Part shown: positions 48,951 through 61,600 of the stretch, in pieces
Numbering within the stretch: position 1 is the stretch's first letter
Layout: every line of letters begins with the position of its first letter
Source: Triplophysa rosa
Taxonomy: Eukaryota; Chordata; Actinopteri; Cypriniformes; Nemacheilidae
Reading direction: 5' to 3'
NCBI RefSeq assembly: GCF_024868665.1
Contig: NC_079895.1
Location: forward strand, 27,224,836-27,288,835
Length of the DNA stretch: 64,000 nt
Made by a program: the position numbers and the translations under genes
The notes under the pieces: generated by a model
The model's database searches: none
The model's input: only the letters and a program-made list of their open reading frames with translations
Told to the model about the DNA's origin: nothing

Positions 48951-49432
48951 ATTCATTAACCAAATTTTAACTGTGGGTGGGGTCACAGTGCGACGTCACC
49001 AGGATAAATCCATCCATGACCTGAGCCTTCACCTTAGTAGGATTTGATCGACTAGTCTACATATACAGTACGTAGACGACAGAATACCGGGAATAAACGT
49101 AATTTTATTGTCTTAACAACATTCAAACCTTAAAATATATTACTTGATTATTCTAACCTTAATCGTCAAACGAGTATTAATCATCATTAAGGTGTCAGAG
49201 TCAGTCGTGAGAGACATTTACCGGCGTGTTAAAGCTCATCAGGGGTGTATGCACATCCTCTTTACTGTAGTAAAACACGAGCTGACCCGTGTAAAACACT
49301 TACATCTGTTACTCTCTCTTAAAAATGTGTTTGTCTATAGCCTACAGGAAATATACAATCGTTATCATATCTGTTGATCAATGTGATGCAAAAATGCCAC
49401 TAGACAAACTCAACGAGTTTCTGGAAGGAGGT
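48951..49432. other. Intergenic spacer between dock9 and farp1, nothing identified
   Basis: AT-rich sequence between the dock9 CpG block and the candidate farp1 poly(A) signal. No frame, repeat or RNA recognised. Confidence 0.5.
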
Positions 49433-49438
49433 TTTATT
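49433..49438 (-). terminator. farp1: Candidate farp1 polyadenylation signal
   Basis: First AATAAA on the minus strand downstream of the farp1 stop. It would give a 3' UTR of about 2.1 kb that includes the minisatellite. Confidence 0.4.
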
Positions 49439-50605
49439 GCTTTTACTTCTCTTCAAATGTTTTCTCTTTCACTTCAGTTAGCAGTGTTTTGGCTCAAATA
49501 AAGCTTACTTCACATGTGGACTAAAATAACATGTAACGTACAGTTGAGTTTTGTACTAATAGTCAGACATTTGTGTGTTTACATGTACAATGTGTGTAAA
49601 GTTTCTTAGTTTAATGACAGCAGCACACAACAAAACATCCCTCTTTCTTCATCATCAGATGGTACATGCGGAGAGACAATGTGGTTCTGTAAAGTTCCTT
49701 TTAGAAGTGTTACACTCTTCATGGCATGTTATAAATATAAATAGTTTGTTGCAATTTACATTTAAAAAAAAATGTACTTCATATGTTTTTCTTTTAAAGT
49801 CCTAATATTGTTCAATGGACGCGGAAATACTTGAAATGGTTTTGGCACGCAGGCTTCTTCTGGAAGCCGTCATGGTTTCAGCTGCTAAAGTTACAAACAT
49901 TTGCACTATAAAAGTATGGCACTGAAACAGACACATGTCCTTTACAGGCGCTCAGGGGACACTTATGGGTGAATTTCAGGAATGCGTAATTAAATATAAA
50001 ACATTTAGAGTAAAAAAAGCACCTGTGTGTGAGCGTCACCAGTTTAAAGGGGAATTCCACCTCTCTGTTTCCATCTGAACCTTTAATAACACTTTTGCTT
50101 TCAGTTTTCCCAAACACCTAGAATACAGAGTTCCCGTCTCTGTCCCATGCTGTGGATGTAGCACCGCTGATGTTAAGAGATCGTGTGATAGGATCACTGG
50201 TCAGGCACTTTACACGTGTAGCAGTGACGCTGCTGAAGGCCACACCGGTGATCTCAGTACTTCTCCAGGTGGTGACTCGCCCGGAACTGCCATTTGTTAC
50301 GTCTCAGAGTACAAGCACAAGGACCTTCACCAACCAATGTCGTCTGACAGCATTCACTGTTTGTATAAACAAACACAAAGATAAAACCAGGTGTTCAACA
50401 CCAGCCAGAGGCGGATCAATCAGATCATTTAAAGGTTCAGAAGTGAAGTGGTGATATCCCCCGTACTGTCATTCATGTGACCTTGTTCAAGTATGAGAAA
50501 AGTCACGGTCATAAAAACACACATACACACGCACGCACGCACACGCACACGCACACACAGAAAGAGATACATGTTGACCGCTTGTTCAGGTTTCTGTCAT
50601 CTGTC

Positions 50606-51620
50606 TGGTTCAGATACTGAGCTCTGTGTGGTTTAGTCTGGTTCAGATACTGAGCTCTGTGTGGTTTAGCCTGGTTCTGGGCGGTTCAGATAGAGGGTTC
50701 TGTGTGGTTTAGATACAGGGTTCTGTGTGGTTTAGTCTGGTTCTGTGTGGTTCAGATAGCTGGTTCAGATACTGAGCTCTGTGTGGTTTAGTCTGGTTCT
50801 GTGCGGTTCAGATAGAGGGTTCTGTGTGGTTTAGATACAGGGTTCTGTGTGGTTTAGTCTGGTTCTGTGTGGTTCAGATAGCTGGTTCAGATACTGAGCT
50901 CTGTGTGGTTTAGTCTGGTTCTGTGCGGTTCAGATAGAGGGTTCTGTGTGGTTTAGATACAGGGTTCTGTGTGGTTTAGTCTGGTTCTGTGTGGTTCAGA
51001 TAGCTGGTTCTGATACTGAGCTCTGTGTGGTTTAGTCTGGTTCTGTGCGGTTCAGATAGAGGGTTCTGTGTGGTTTAGATACAGGGTTCTGTGTGGTTTA
51101 GTTACAGGGTTCTGTGTGGTTTAGTCTGGTTCTGTGTGGTTCAGATAGCTGGTTCAGATACTGAGCTCTGTGTGGTTTAGTCTGGTTCTGTGCGGTTCAG
51201 ATAGAGGGTTCTGTGTGGTTTAGATACAGGGTTCTGTGTGGTTTAGTTACAGGGTTCTGTGTGGTTTAGTCTGGTTCTGTGTGGTTCAGATAGCTGGTTC
51301 AGATACTGAGCTCTGTGTGGTTTAGTCTGGTTCTGTGCGGTTCAGATAGAGGGTTCTGTGTGGTTTAGATACAGGGTTCTGTGTGGTTTAGTTACAGGGT
51401 TCTGTGTGGTTTAGTCTGGTTCTGTGTGGTTCAGATAGCTGGTTCTGTGTGGTTTAGTCTGGTTCTGTGTGGTTCAGATAGCTGGTTCTGTGTGGTTTAG
51501 TCTGGTTCTGGGCGGTTCAGATGGAGGGTTCTGTGTGGTTTAGATACAGGGTTCTGTGTGGTTTAGATACAGGGTTCTGTGTGGTTTAGTCTGGTTCTGT
51601 GCGGTTCAGATAGCGGGTTC
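50606..51620. repeat. Minisatellite with higher-order repeat, 3' end of farp1
   Basis: Built from 20-, 23- and 33-bp variants of GGTTCTGTGTGGTTTAGTCT. A 122-bp higher-order unit repeats (start points near 50761, 50883, 51005), then becomes 145 bp by gaining one 23-bp unit (51150, 51295). It lies in the predicted farp1 3' UTR and overlaps the last codons. Confidence 0.95.
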
Positions 51621-51661
51621 TGCTGGCAGAGACTGTAGCACTTCTGATCACTGTCATCCAT
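51586..51661 (-). CDS. farp1: farp1 last coding exon, tail formed by minisatellite
   Basis: Encodes [20 protein letters not shown] then TEPD and TAA (51588-51586). WM-VIRSAT-SASR matches the end of FARP1 PH2. After SASR the family tail (PHVLSHKESLVY in mammals) is replaced by [11 protein letters not shown], which is read from the edge of the tandem repeat lying at 50606-51620. Confidence 0.88.
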
Positions 51662-52516
51662 CTACACAAAACACATCACAAATCTAATGTTAGCACAATA
51701 CATTACAATCAGTACTGCAATGATGCAACACTAAACATTAGCATTAACACTACATCTGACTTCACTGACAATGAACAGTTCTTTTACACCAACACAAGCT
51801 TCTACACATACCGTGAAATGTTTTACTGCACAACTACAAAACTATTCGTTTCATTTGATTCATAAAGAGAAAGTGTAGGTCCCGAATACTGTTACAAGAC
51901 TATAGAAACAGCAGCTACAGCAATATGAGGACAGAATTAAATGTGAATAAGCAGTTCAATTAGTTATAACAATGAAGAAACAATTCATACAATTGTGGGG
52001 TGTTTGATTTTTACAAGAAGTGTGTGAGCAGCTGAAACAGTGTGCAGTACCTTTGGAAAAAGTATTCGCTTTCAGTTCTGAAGAAGTAGACGTGAGATTT
52101 GAAATGCAGTTTGAAGACGTGATCTTTATGAATGTTTTCTGACTCGCCAGCTTTAGTTACCGAGTAACCCAACAATGGCAGACTGGCCAATGGATATTCA
52201 TCCTGAGAGAGAGAGAGAGAGAGAGAGAGAAGTGAGCGGGACTTCAGACATTTCACACACATCTGAGAAATGTAGAAAGTAAACACAATTTTATATTTTA
52301 AGAAGTATGAAGGAAAGATCTGCTGCGTGAGGGTTTGTGCACGTGAACATACGTGTATTACCTCATGTGTTTTGTAGAAGAACAGAGTAAAATTGGTGAA
52401 AACCACCCAGAGTTTCTGCCAACCGTTGCTGTTCTTAAACTTTCTGAGCAGATTCCCTGAGAGCTGATTCTGTCAGACACAATGAACGGCTTTAACACAC
52501 TTTAATATGAATTACG

Positions 52517-52586
<70 letters not shown>

Positions 52587-54709
52587 GGGCAGATGTAAGG
52601 CTGGTACCTCTAATGCTATGCCAAAGTCCAGCATGGAAACGCTGGTGTTGCGATGCCAACACACGTGTACTATAGTGTTGCCACGGTGAAGCGTGTTTGC
52701 CGAGCTGTTGCCATGACGTACTAGAGACGATTGTGACTCGCCAACATCATCCTCAGACTCCACTTCTGAAACCCCAGAGGATTCTGGGAAATTAAGAGAC
52801 CAATTGAACTACACCCTCAGACAAACGACACATCTTTTATTTTTTACTCTTGTTAAGCTATAATTCAATACATTTATATGCAAATGTCAATTCAACAAGA
52901 CACAACGTTCTCAACGCATTTTACCTATAATATTCCTAAATATACGTACTGCAGGATTTGAAAGGAATTTATTGTTTTATGTATTATCAATTATTTTTAG
53001 ACTATACAGGTAGAGCACTCCAGTCACGTGTGATGTAAACATGTGTGACTTACTGATGTGTTTATGAGACATCAGCAAGTCAGCAGTCAGTCGGTCAGAT
53101 TCCTCCGCCAGATCAACTGCCATCTTTAAATCCTCCATCCATTTCTCCATTTCTGACTCTGAACTGAGACGCACAGAATCCATTCAATTTAAAATCTATT
53201 TATGACACGTTATCTCACACACGCCAGTCTCTCTTAAAAATAAAGGTGCTTCAAAAGGTTCTTTCATGCCATAGACAAACCATTTTTGTCTACATGGTTC
53301 CATAAAGAACCTTTAACATCCGAAGAACCTTTCTGTTTCACAAAGGGTTGTTAGTGGCGAAAAACGGTTCTTTAGATCAGTGGTTCTCAAACTTTTAGTT
53401 GTAAGGCCCCCTTTGTGTAGAGTGCATCGCTTTGCGGCCCCCCAAATAAAGAATTATAATCTTAAATATAACATTTTTATTTAAACAAAAACATATTCGG
53501 TTATACAATGCTGAAACATCAATTCTTTTGTCTGGTGGTCTTATTTTTCTGATGTCTGATTGCATAAAATCTATGATCAATTTCTATATTTCATAAAGTG
53601 CCACAAAATCTTTGGCCCCCTGGATCCATCTCGGGCCCCCCCAGCGGCCACGGCCCCCAGTTTGAGAACTACTGTGTTAGATTATAAAAAGGTAAGAAAG
53701 AGATGATTCTTTAAAGAACCTTTGACTGAACGGTCTTTGTGGAACCCAAAATGGATCTTCTATGGCATCGCTGTGAACCTTTTAAGCACCTTTATTTTCA
53801 AGAGTGTATGTGGACAATCACAGAGATGATGATGATGTGAGATTTTAAATCACATGACATTATTTTTAATAATGAAGTGATTTATAATATACTTTAGACT
53901 AAGTTTTACTCTCTTTTAAATGATAGAAAATAATAACACTATGATAACATCTTGCAACGAAAATCATAAAAAAAGATCACGTCTTAATAAAAATGAAAGA
54001 TATTGTAGTATAAATGTAAAAAATAAATGATAAAACGGTCAGTTCCGGTCCTTGATTCTGATTGGCTGAGCCGAGTTCTAAGCCGTTATAAAATACCCCG
54101 ATTTATAACGACTGATTACACGCATTACACAGCCTAAATATCACTTTATTTACTTTATTTTATTAAACCTTGCTACGCATATGGAATGAGTGTTTTATTA
54201 AAGCAATAAACTGTGTGAAGCAGTGGGTTACAGTGCATTTTATTACAGCTGAGGGGGTTTTAGGCACTCCCCTTTGCGTCGTATAAAATGCACTGTAACC
54301 CACTGCATCACACAGCTTATTGCTTTAATCCATAACTTATGAATAAAACATTATATACTATACTGAGCCATGAGATAAAAGTCTACTTTTACAGTGAGTT
54401 ACCATGCCGCGACCACCAGTGACTGCTGCTGAACCATCAGTGTGAAGGAATGAGGGACGCCCCACTCGTCCTCGCTCTCCCGGATCTGAACACACGCGCG
54501 TCAGGAGGGGATTCTCATGTCAGTCAATAACATCAACACAGGCTTCGGTCAGATGTCATGCTCTTACCGTCATTCCACGTAGAGGAAGTTGTTTGTGTAC
54601 TGAGAATTGATTGGTTGATGTTATCCCACGAGTGCTGTACAGGAGCACGTCATCGAACTGACTCCACGTGAAGACAGAAAGAGAGCGTTCAGAGCAACAT
54701 CCATCACAT

Positions 54710-54747
<38 letters not shown>

Positions 54748-55610
54748 TGAAACGTCACCAGGAAGAACATGCGTTGCTGAAGTCCTTTCCCCGAGAGTTT
54801 ACTGAGACAGCCCAGTCTGATGAGCTGACGTCCAGACACGCACACCTTCTGAACACCAGTCACATCCTTCTGAAGCTCCAAGAGTTTCTGATGATTCTCA
54901 ATGTCCAGCAGAGAAGAATGAAGCTCCGCCTCCAACTCACACACCTCAGCCAATGCAGCTACAACACACGCACACACACATATGAAACTACATAAACACT
55001 ATACACTGAAAATGCTGCTCATGATCTTAAACATCTTTCAGTTTGTGTATGCTTGAATGTTAAGTTTTGTAAGTCTTGTTGCCAACATACAGTATTCATT
55101 CATTCGATTAAAACTACTATGAAACTGTAGAAAAATGCTTTTGAATGTGATCATTTAGAGTTTTCTAAAGAGAGAAATCGGGGCGTTCAGAACAGATGTG
55201 ACTTAAAAACAACTCAAGATGAAGATTTCTGCAAAAGTGAGGGTAAAGATTTCTGTCCACGGTGTTGTGAGGGGGAATATAAAGGTCTGGAGGACGCTGG
55301 CCAGGACGAGTGTTGTCTCTCACCTGTGCAGCGTGTGTGATGTGCGTGCGTCTCTGGATAATGTTTGCAGAGTCAGTCGAGGATCTGTGTGTAGTGCAGC
55401 AGGCGATGTCCAGGTCTCAGCAGAAAGACGTTAAGTGGAACGTAACACACCTTCTGTAGCTCAAACTCCCGACACACACACTCCATCCTGTGAGACGCAG
55501 CACACGCTTTCTCCAGCGCGCACACACACTCTGATGTCATCTGCAGCTCAGCTGAGAGAGACTGTGACGCCACAAACAACTGCTCTTTAACACCACTCAG
55601 AAAAACCAAC

Positions 55611-55651
<41 letters not shown>

Positions 55652-58600
55652 AAGCACCTTCACATCCCGCATCAGCTTCAGCAGCAGGTCTGCTGCACAC
55701 TGAACGTCTTCATGTGACCCCGCCTCCCTAAAACACATCACACAAACATCATCACACTGTCAGACCATGCAGACGGCCATCATTCATGACACCAGAATGT
55801 GTTTACCACTGAAAGTCAACAACAACAAACATGTGGAGCTTGACCACACTGATCCATCATTCATTATTATTGACAGAGATGCTTTATGCTGGAAATCAAA
55901 ACTCTTGGCAACTCGTGTATCCTCAAGAAATCCAAATGTAAAATTCCATTTCAGCCTCATATTCTATGGAAGCCTATTGGTTGCTATTTTCAATTTGAAA
56001 TGCAGTCCGCAAAATGGCAATGCAATTGTGTATTTAAATATACATTTGAAATAACGTATGTGCAACATTAACTGCAAAATGAAAATACAAATTCAATTAT
56101 ATCAACTACATTTGTCAGTTCCTACACTAGTTTGTTATTTAAATGGGTATTTTTAACGCTCTTTAAGTTGCAAAATGAAAATGAAAATGCATTCCCCAGA
56201 TTGATTATATATGTTTAAGATAGTCAAGCAAAACTGTAGCAAAATGAAAATTCAAATGATATTTTCCCTAAATGCATTAACATTAACAGGTTGAACATTT
56301 GGGATTGCATTTTCATTGACACACAGCACGTTGGGTGTTGCAAAATTCAAGGTGGACTTGAAAATGCATTTAGAGCTCCGGTACATCGTCATTGTGTGAA
56401 GGCGGAGCCAGCATCGCTCGTTACGTGTGTTGTTTTGAGGTGTTGAAAACACGTACGACTGCAGAGATGATAAAAGCGTTAAATCGCTTGCACATACACG
56501 TTTTCATCATAAACACATTCAGTATTTGTTGTCTTAGTCAATATCTTAACATAATCATTCATAATCATCCAACGAGCTGTATTTACAGTGTGTAAATGAA
56601 AATGCATGGGTTTGGGCATGCTGTGGGTACACTGGGGGACGTGTGTGGGCATGTGGGGGAAGTGTGGGCTGGAATGGGGGCGTGCTGTGAGTACACTGGG
56701 AGAAGTGTGGGCATACTGGGGGTACACTGGGAGAAGTGTGGGCATACTGGGGGTACACTGGGAGAAGTGTGGGATGGGTGTGGGCGTGCTGTGGGTACAC
56801 TGGGAGAAGTGTGGGATGGGTGTGGGCGTGCTTTGGGTACACTTGGGGAAGTGTGGGCATGCTGTGGGTACACTGGGGGACATGTGGATATGCTGTGGGT
56901 ACACTGGGGGACGTGTGGTTATGCTGTGGGTACACTGGCGGAGGTGTGGGTACACTGGGGGAAGTGTGGGCTCTGTGTGGGCATGTGGGGGAAGTGTGGG
57001 CTGGGTTTGTTGGGTACACTGGGCAAAGTGTGTGCTTGGCCCCAGTGGCGCTGCTTCCAGCTCTTGTTTAATTTTTATTTTCATTTTGCACTTAATGTTG
57101 CACATATGTTATTTCAAATGTATATTTAAATACACAATTGCATTGCCATTTTGCGGATTGCATTTCAAATTGAAAATAGCAACCAATATGCTTCCATAAT
57201 ATTCATGTGTGAGTGTGTGTGTGTGTGTGTGCGTGTGTGTGTGTGTGTGTGTTTCTCACCACAGTGAAATGGTCTCGTGGAGCTCTCGCAGGAATCGTGT
57301 GTGATGTTTGTGTAGAGGCTCATATGTGGAGGTCAGAAGTTTCTTCAGAGAGTCATGAACACACTCCTCCTTATCCAAAACTGCCTGAAACCACTGACAC
57401 AGAGAGAGAGAGAGCGCTCTTTAAACCTGATCCTCAGTCTTTGTTGAATATCCAGTGTGTCGCTGAGGGCTAAAAGGACACATGAGATGTCCGCAGGTGT
57501 GTGCGTGTGTGTTCATCATTTACCACAGTGATGAGCTCCAGGTCCTTCAGGTAAGTTCTCTCAGTGTTTAACAGCTCTTTAGTAATGAAGTATGCTTCCT
57601 CTGCAGGACACATCTACACACACACAATTTTACACGTGATGGAACATTGACCTTCAGACACATCTTCATCATCGTGTCATCACACATTTGTCTCAAAGGC
57701 CTACACTACCAGTCAAAAGTTTTTGGACACTTAAGTGAAAGTGAAAACTTTTGATCTGAATGTGTACGCTTAAATGTCTGAAATTAGTTTAGTAGACAAA
57801 AAGATCAACTCAAATTTGATTGAATAAATATGTTTTTGAAATGGATGACTTTGACTGAATAATGAAGAATAAGAGCACAGAACAGATGAACTCTTTAATA
57901 TCGTTTAAAAAGCATCTCCGGGTGAGACCTCAAGAAGCTGCTTGAGAAAACATCTCTGCAAATTCTAGTCAAAGGGTGACTACACTGATCATCACATATA
58001 ACACGTTTTAATTGTATTGTTACAACATAATACCCATAGTTCCTTTTCTTTTATTTCATAATTTTGATGAGTTTATTTTTTATTCTAAAATATGAACACA
58101 TAAGTGAGTAAGTGTCCAAAACCTTTTGACCGGTAGTGTACATTACAACTGCATATAGTGTGACAACATGCCCCACCGTTAGCTCACTGGATGTTGTGTG
58201 TGTTTCTTTCACTGAATGATCATGATTGAAATGTAACAGCCTTTATTTGGACTTAAACATTAACCTGACCTAAGACATATTCAATCCCATACAGCCTACA
58301 TCATCATGACACACAGCATGTTTAGCTCCATAATTACACATGACAGAATCCCAACGTACTTGAAACATGGTCTCTCTCACCTGCCTCCTGTTGTCATCGT
58401 CCTCGTGGATGTGTTTGCCAGCGGTGTCATTCAGCAGAGGTGAGATGAGGGGTGACGGGGTCACAGCTCTGCAGTCTTCAGCGTGACCGTTCACTAAAGT
58501 CACCAGAGCACGCGTGACCTCTGAGGACGACAGGCACACAGACGTCATGACATCATCATCTCATAATTACCATCACCACACGTGTGTTTAGACGCACAAA

Positions 58601-61600
58601 TGTGAGTATCACTGACTGTCATCACAGATGTGTGTGCGTCTGGTCCGTCTCTCTAATATCTCTAAAGATTGCAGTTTAAACTTTAACTTGCCCGACATCA
58701 TGTGGTGTGTTTCCTCTGAGCACTGCGGTCACGATCAATGAAACACAGACGCCAGCACTAACATTAATGATGATGCGCACGCTACAGGTCAAAAACTCCC
58801 TTACTGTTCACTGACAAACATCTAAAGTACCTACGAATAATCATTTACATTAAACAAAATAAAACATTAAAGAATCAACTGAACATAGTGAATGAAAAGC
58901 AGTCGACAAAGAAAGGACTCTTATACAGTTGAACTCTTGTGTGACGTTTAGGTTTTTGTTCCTCACCCAATGGACTCACAGCATTATTCAGTTTTACAAT
59001 CAATACGGCCAAAAATGTATGGACAAATACTTCACATTTTTAGTCTTTAGACTTTATCCCGAGAACAAGCAACAAAGACATGGGTGACGGATGAATCCTA
59101 GCAAAGCTCCTATTCGTTTTTCTCTCTTGTTAAAACATACTAAACAAAATTCTATGATATGAGCGAAAGACAGATGTTTATCTTAAAAAATAGAAATATC
59201 TTAGGTTAAAAAAATGATAATCACATGATCTTTAGTCAACACTGAAAATGGGTCTCACAGAACTGAACACAACAGTTAAAACACATCTCCACACATACAG
59301 TACGGTCAAGTCATCTATGGACAACATCTATCATTTTTTTGATAACCATACTTTTAATTGTTACGTTTTGAATAAGGTGCTTCTCTGTTATTTTAAAATG
59401 TGCAAAATGGCACCACCAATAATAATAAACGGGTAATATTAAAAATGAAACGGGTACGTGTAAACCTTTGACTAGTAGTGTACATACGTGTACAACACAC
59501 AAATACATACTGTAAATGAAAGGATGCACAGACAGACAGACAGACAGTGAGACATGCAGACAGACAGAAAAAGAACAGCTTTAGAAGCCTTCAAAACAAT
59601 TCAGTCTGGAAAGACCAAGGGCAGCTTTATTGACACTAGTGCACAAAATACATCTATGAGGTTCATACAGAGCGGCAGAAGATCAGGCAGAAAACATCAG
59701 AATAATGAGAATAAAGCGCTATGTTCAGAAGAGTCTGTTTATCAAAACCTATTCAACTTATATCCCACAATGCAACGTGCTCATGTTCAGTGTGATGAAA
59801 ACCTGTATAAATCTATTCTTATTGCTCAGATTTGATGAAGTTGGGCTTCATTTAAGTCTCAAATGTTTCTCCTAAAATTTCTTTGTTGAAACACATGAAG
59901 AGTCTGGAGGTGTAAATGAATGAAGATCGTAGAGATCAAATCACCTGGATTTGAGTCAACAAATCTGAGCTCAATTTGACACGCTCTTGACATCTCTCCA
60001 AAAATAATGATCAAATGTTTTCTCCGTTTTTAACTTTTGGTCTGATAAAAAAAGAGATTAAAACCGCACAATAATCACATCCAAAGTGATACCCGGTGCG
60101 TGATGTTCTGTAGTTCTGCACGGTTTCATATACTTGAATTAAACAGAAGGCTAGTAGTCCATTCTGAACACATCCTCACGTGTCGTTCACACAAATGACC
60201 AGCAGGTGGCGAGACTCACACTGAACAGATCCATTGTGTGAACAAAAGCAGATGATCATTCACAGGTCACATTCAAAAGCATCTTCACGTGTGAACATTC
60301 TCCAGAGGTCAGGGCCGTGTGAGAGGGGAAATACATGCAACCCAACGTTTAAAAAGCCTGTTAGTGTTTCATGTGAACGCCAGCAGAAAACATGACAAGC
60401 ATTTATTGATCATGAAAAGGGTGACAAGCTCGAGCAGTTTGCAATAACGGACAGGGCAGAAAAGCAGGTTAAGTGTACAACAAAAGGTGAATATCAGGCA
60501 ACAGTGATCAAAGAGACAGACAGGGATTAGAAACACTTCAGGAAATTGAAGCTATAAAAAAGCTTTAAGAATTTTTCCCTAAACATCATAATCCTTAATA
60601 AAACGGTTTCTAATCCCCGCTGATGGATAAACACCCGTGAGTGTGAATGAGGGAGATACAGAAGCTGTCATGAACAGTTCAGCGAGAAAATTCTGTCATC
60701 GTTTACCAGCGTCATGTCATTCCTAACACGTCTGACTGTCTTTCAATCACGGAAGGAACCAAAGTTAGGAAGAATGGTTCAAAACCATTCAGACCTGCTG
60801 TGCATCTCAACCCAAGATGGCAAACCGGAGAAGATGTTTAGAAGATTATTTACATTTCAGTTTGATTCTTACACACTTGTCATTTGTGGAGTTCACAGTG
60901 ACTGGATGCGTTTGTTTGATGAAAAAAACGAACATTAAGAGGAAACCACGCACTGACGAAAGAGCGACAAGGGGCTTCAGAATGACAGGAGGGTACCGAC
61001 AGAATTTTTAGGTGAACTGTTCCTTTAAAATAATCTCTTACTGACAGATACATTCATTACAGTTCTGACACAATCAATCCAGTATATTATTCATAAACTA
61101 CCTACAAAATCATGCAAAGACTTTATAAAATGCAAAATGTCCAAATCTGTGTTGCTTTGTCAAATCAGAACAGATAACACGGAGTCTGAGGCAGAGAGAG
61201 ACGTGAAATGTCAAAGCTAAAAACGAGTGCGAGCGCACGAGCTGTACAAACGACGACGGTTAAGAAACCTCATTCTCATCCTATAATACATGCTTCTAAA
61301 AACACCACAATCATTCCTATCAACGTTTCTAGCGTTATTAGAAAAACTTATTGAAAAAAGGTGATGGTGTCACGAGACATTGAAGGCCTCAGAATATGTT
61401 CTCTATTAAAATCAAGCATCAGCTCAACTGAACTAACACTAAATCTCATTAGATTTAGAGAACGAGCACATAAACGCCATCATGTCTATCACCGCAGGTC
61501 GTGTCATGTTTGTGGACTGATGCATCACAGCCTAGAAATGAGCGGCCGGTCTATTCTGGGTCACAAACGCAAACAAACCTCCCACATCTTTGGTTGTTAA

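Noticed and set aside
50606..51620. Regular repeats resembling a CRISPR array
   Set aside because: No unique spacers; nested 20-33 bp subunits with higher-order periodicity in a vertebrate genome mark a minisatellite.
56479..57199. Long frames on both strands (HTSPSVP and WVHWGKCG repeats)
   Set aside because: They arise from the minisatellite 56600-57045, whose unit lengths leave frames open on both strands.
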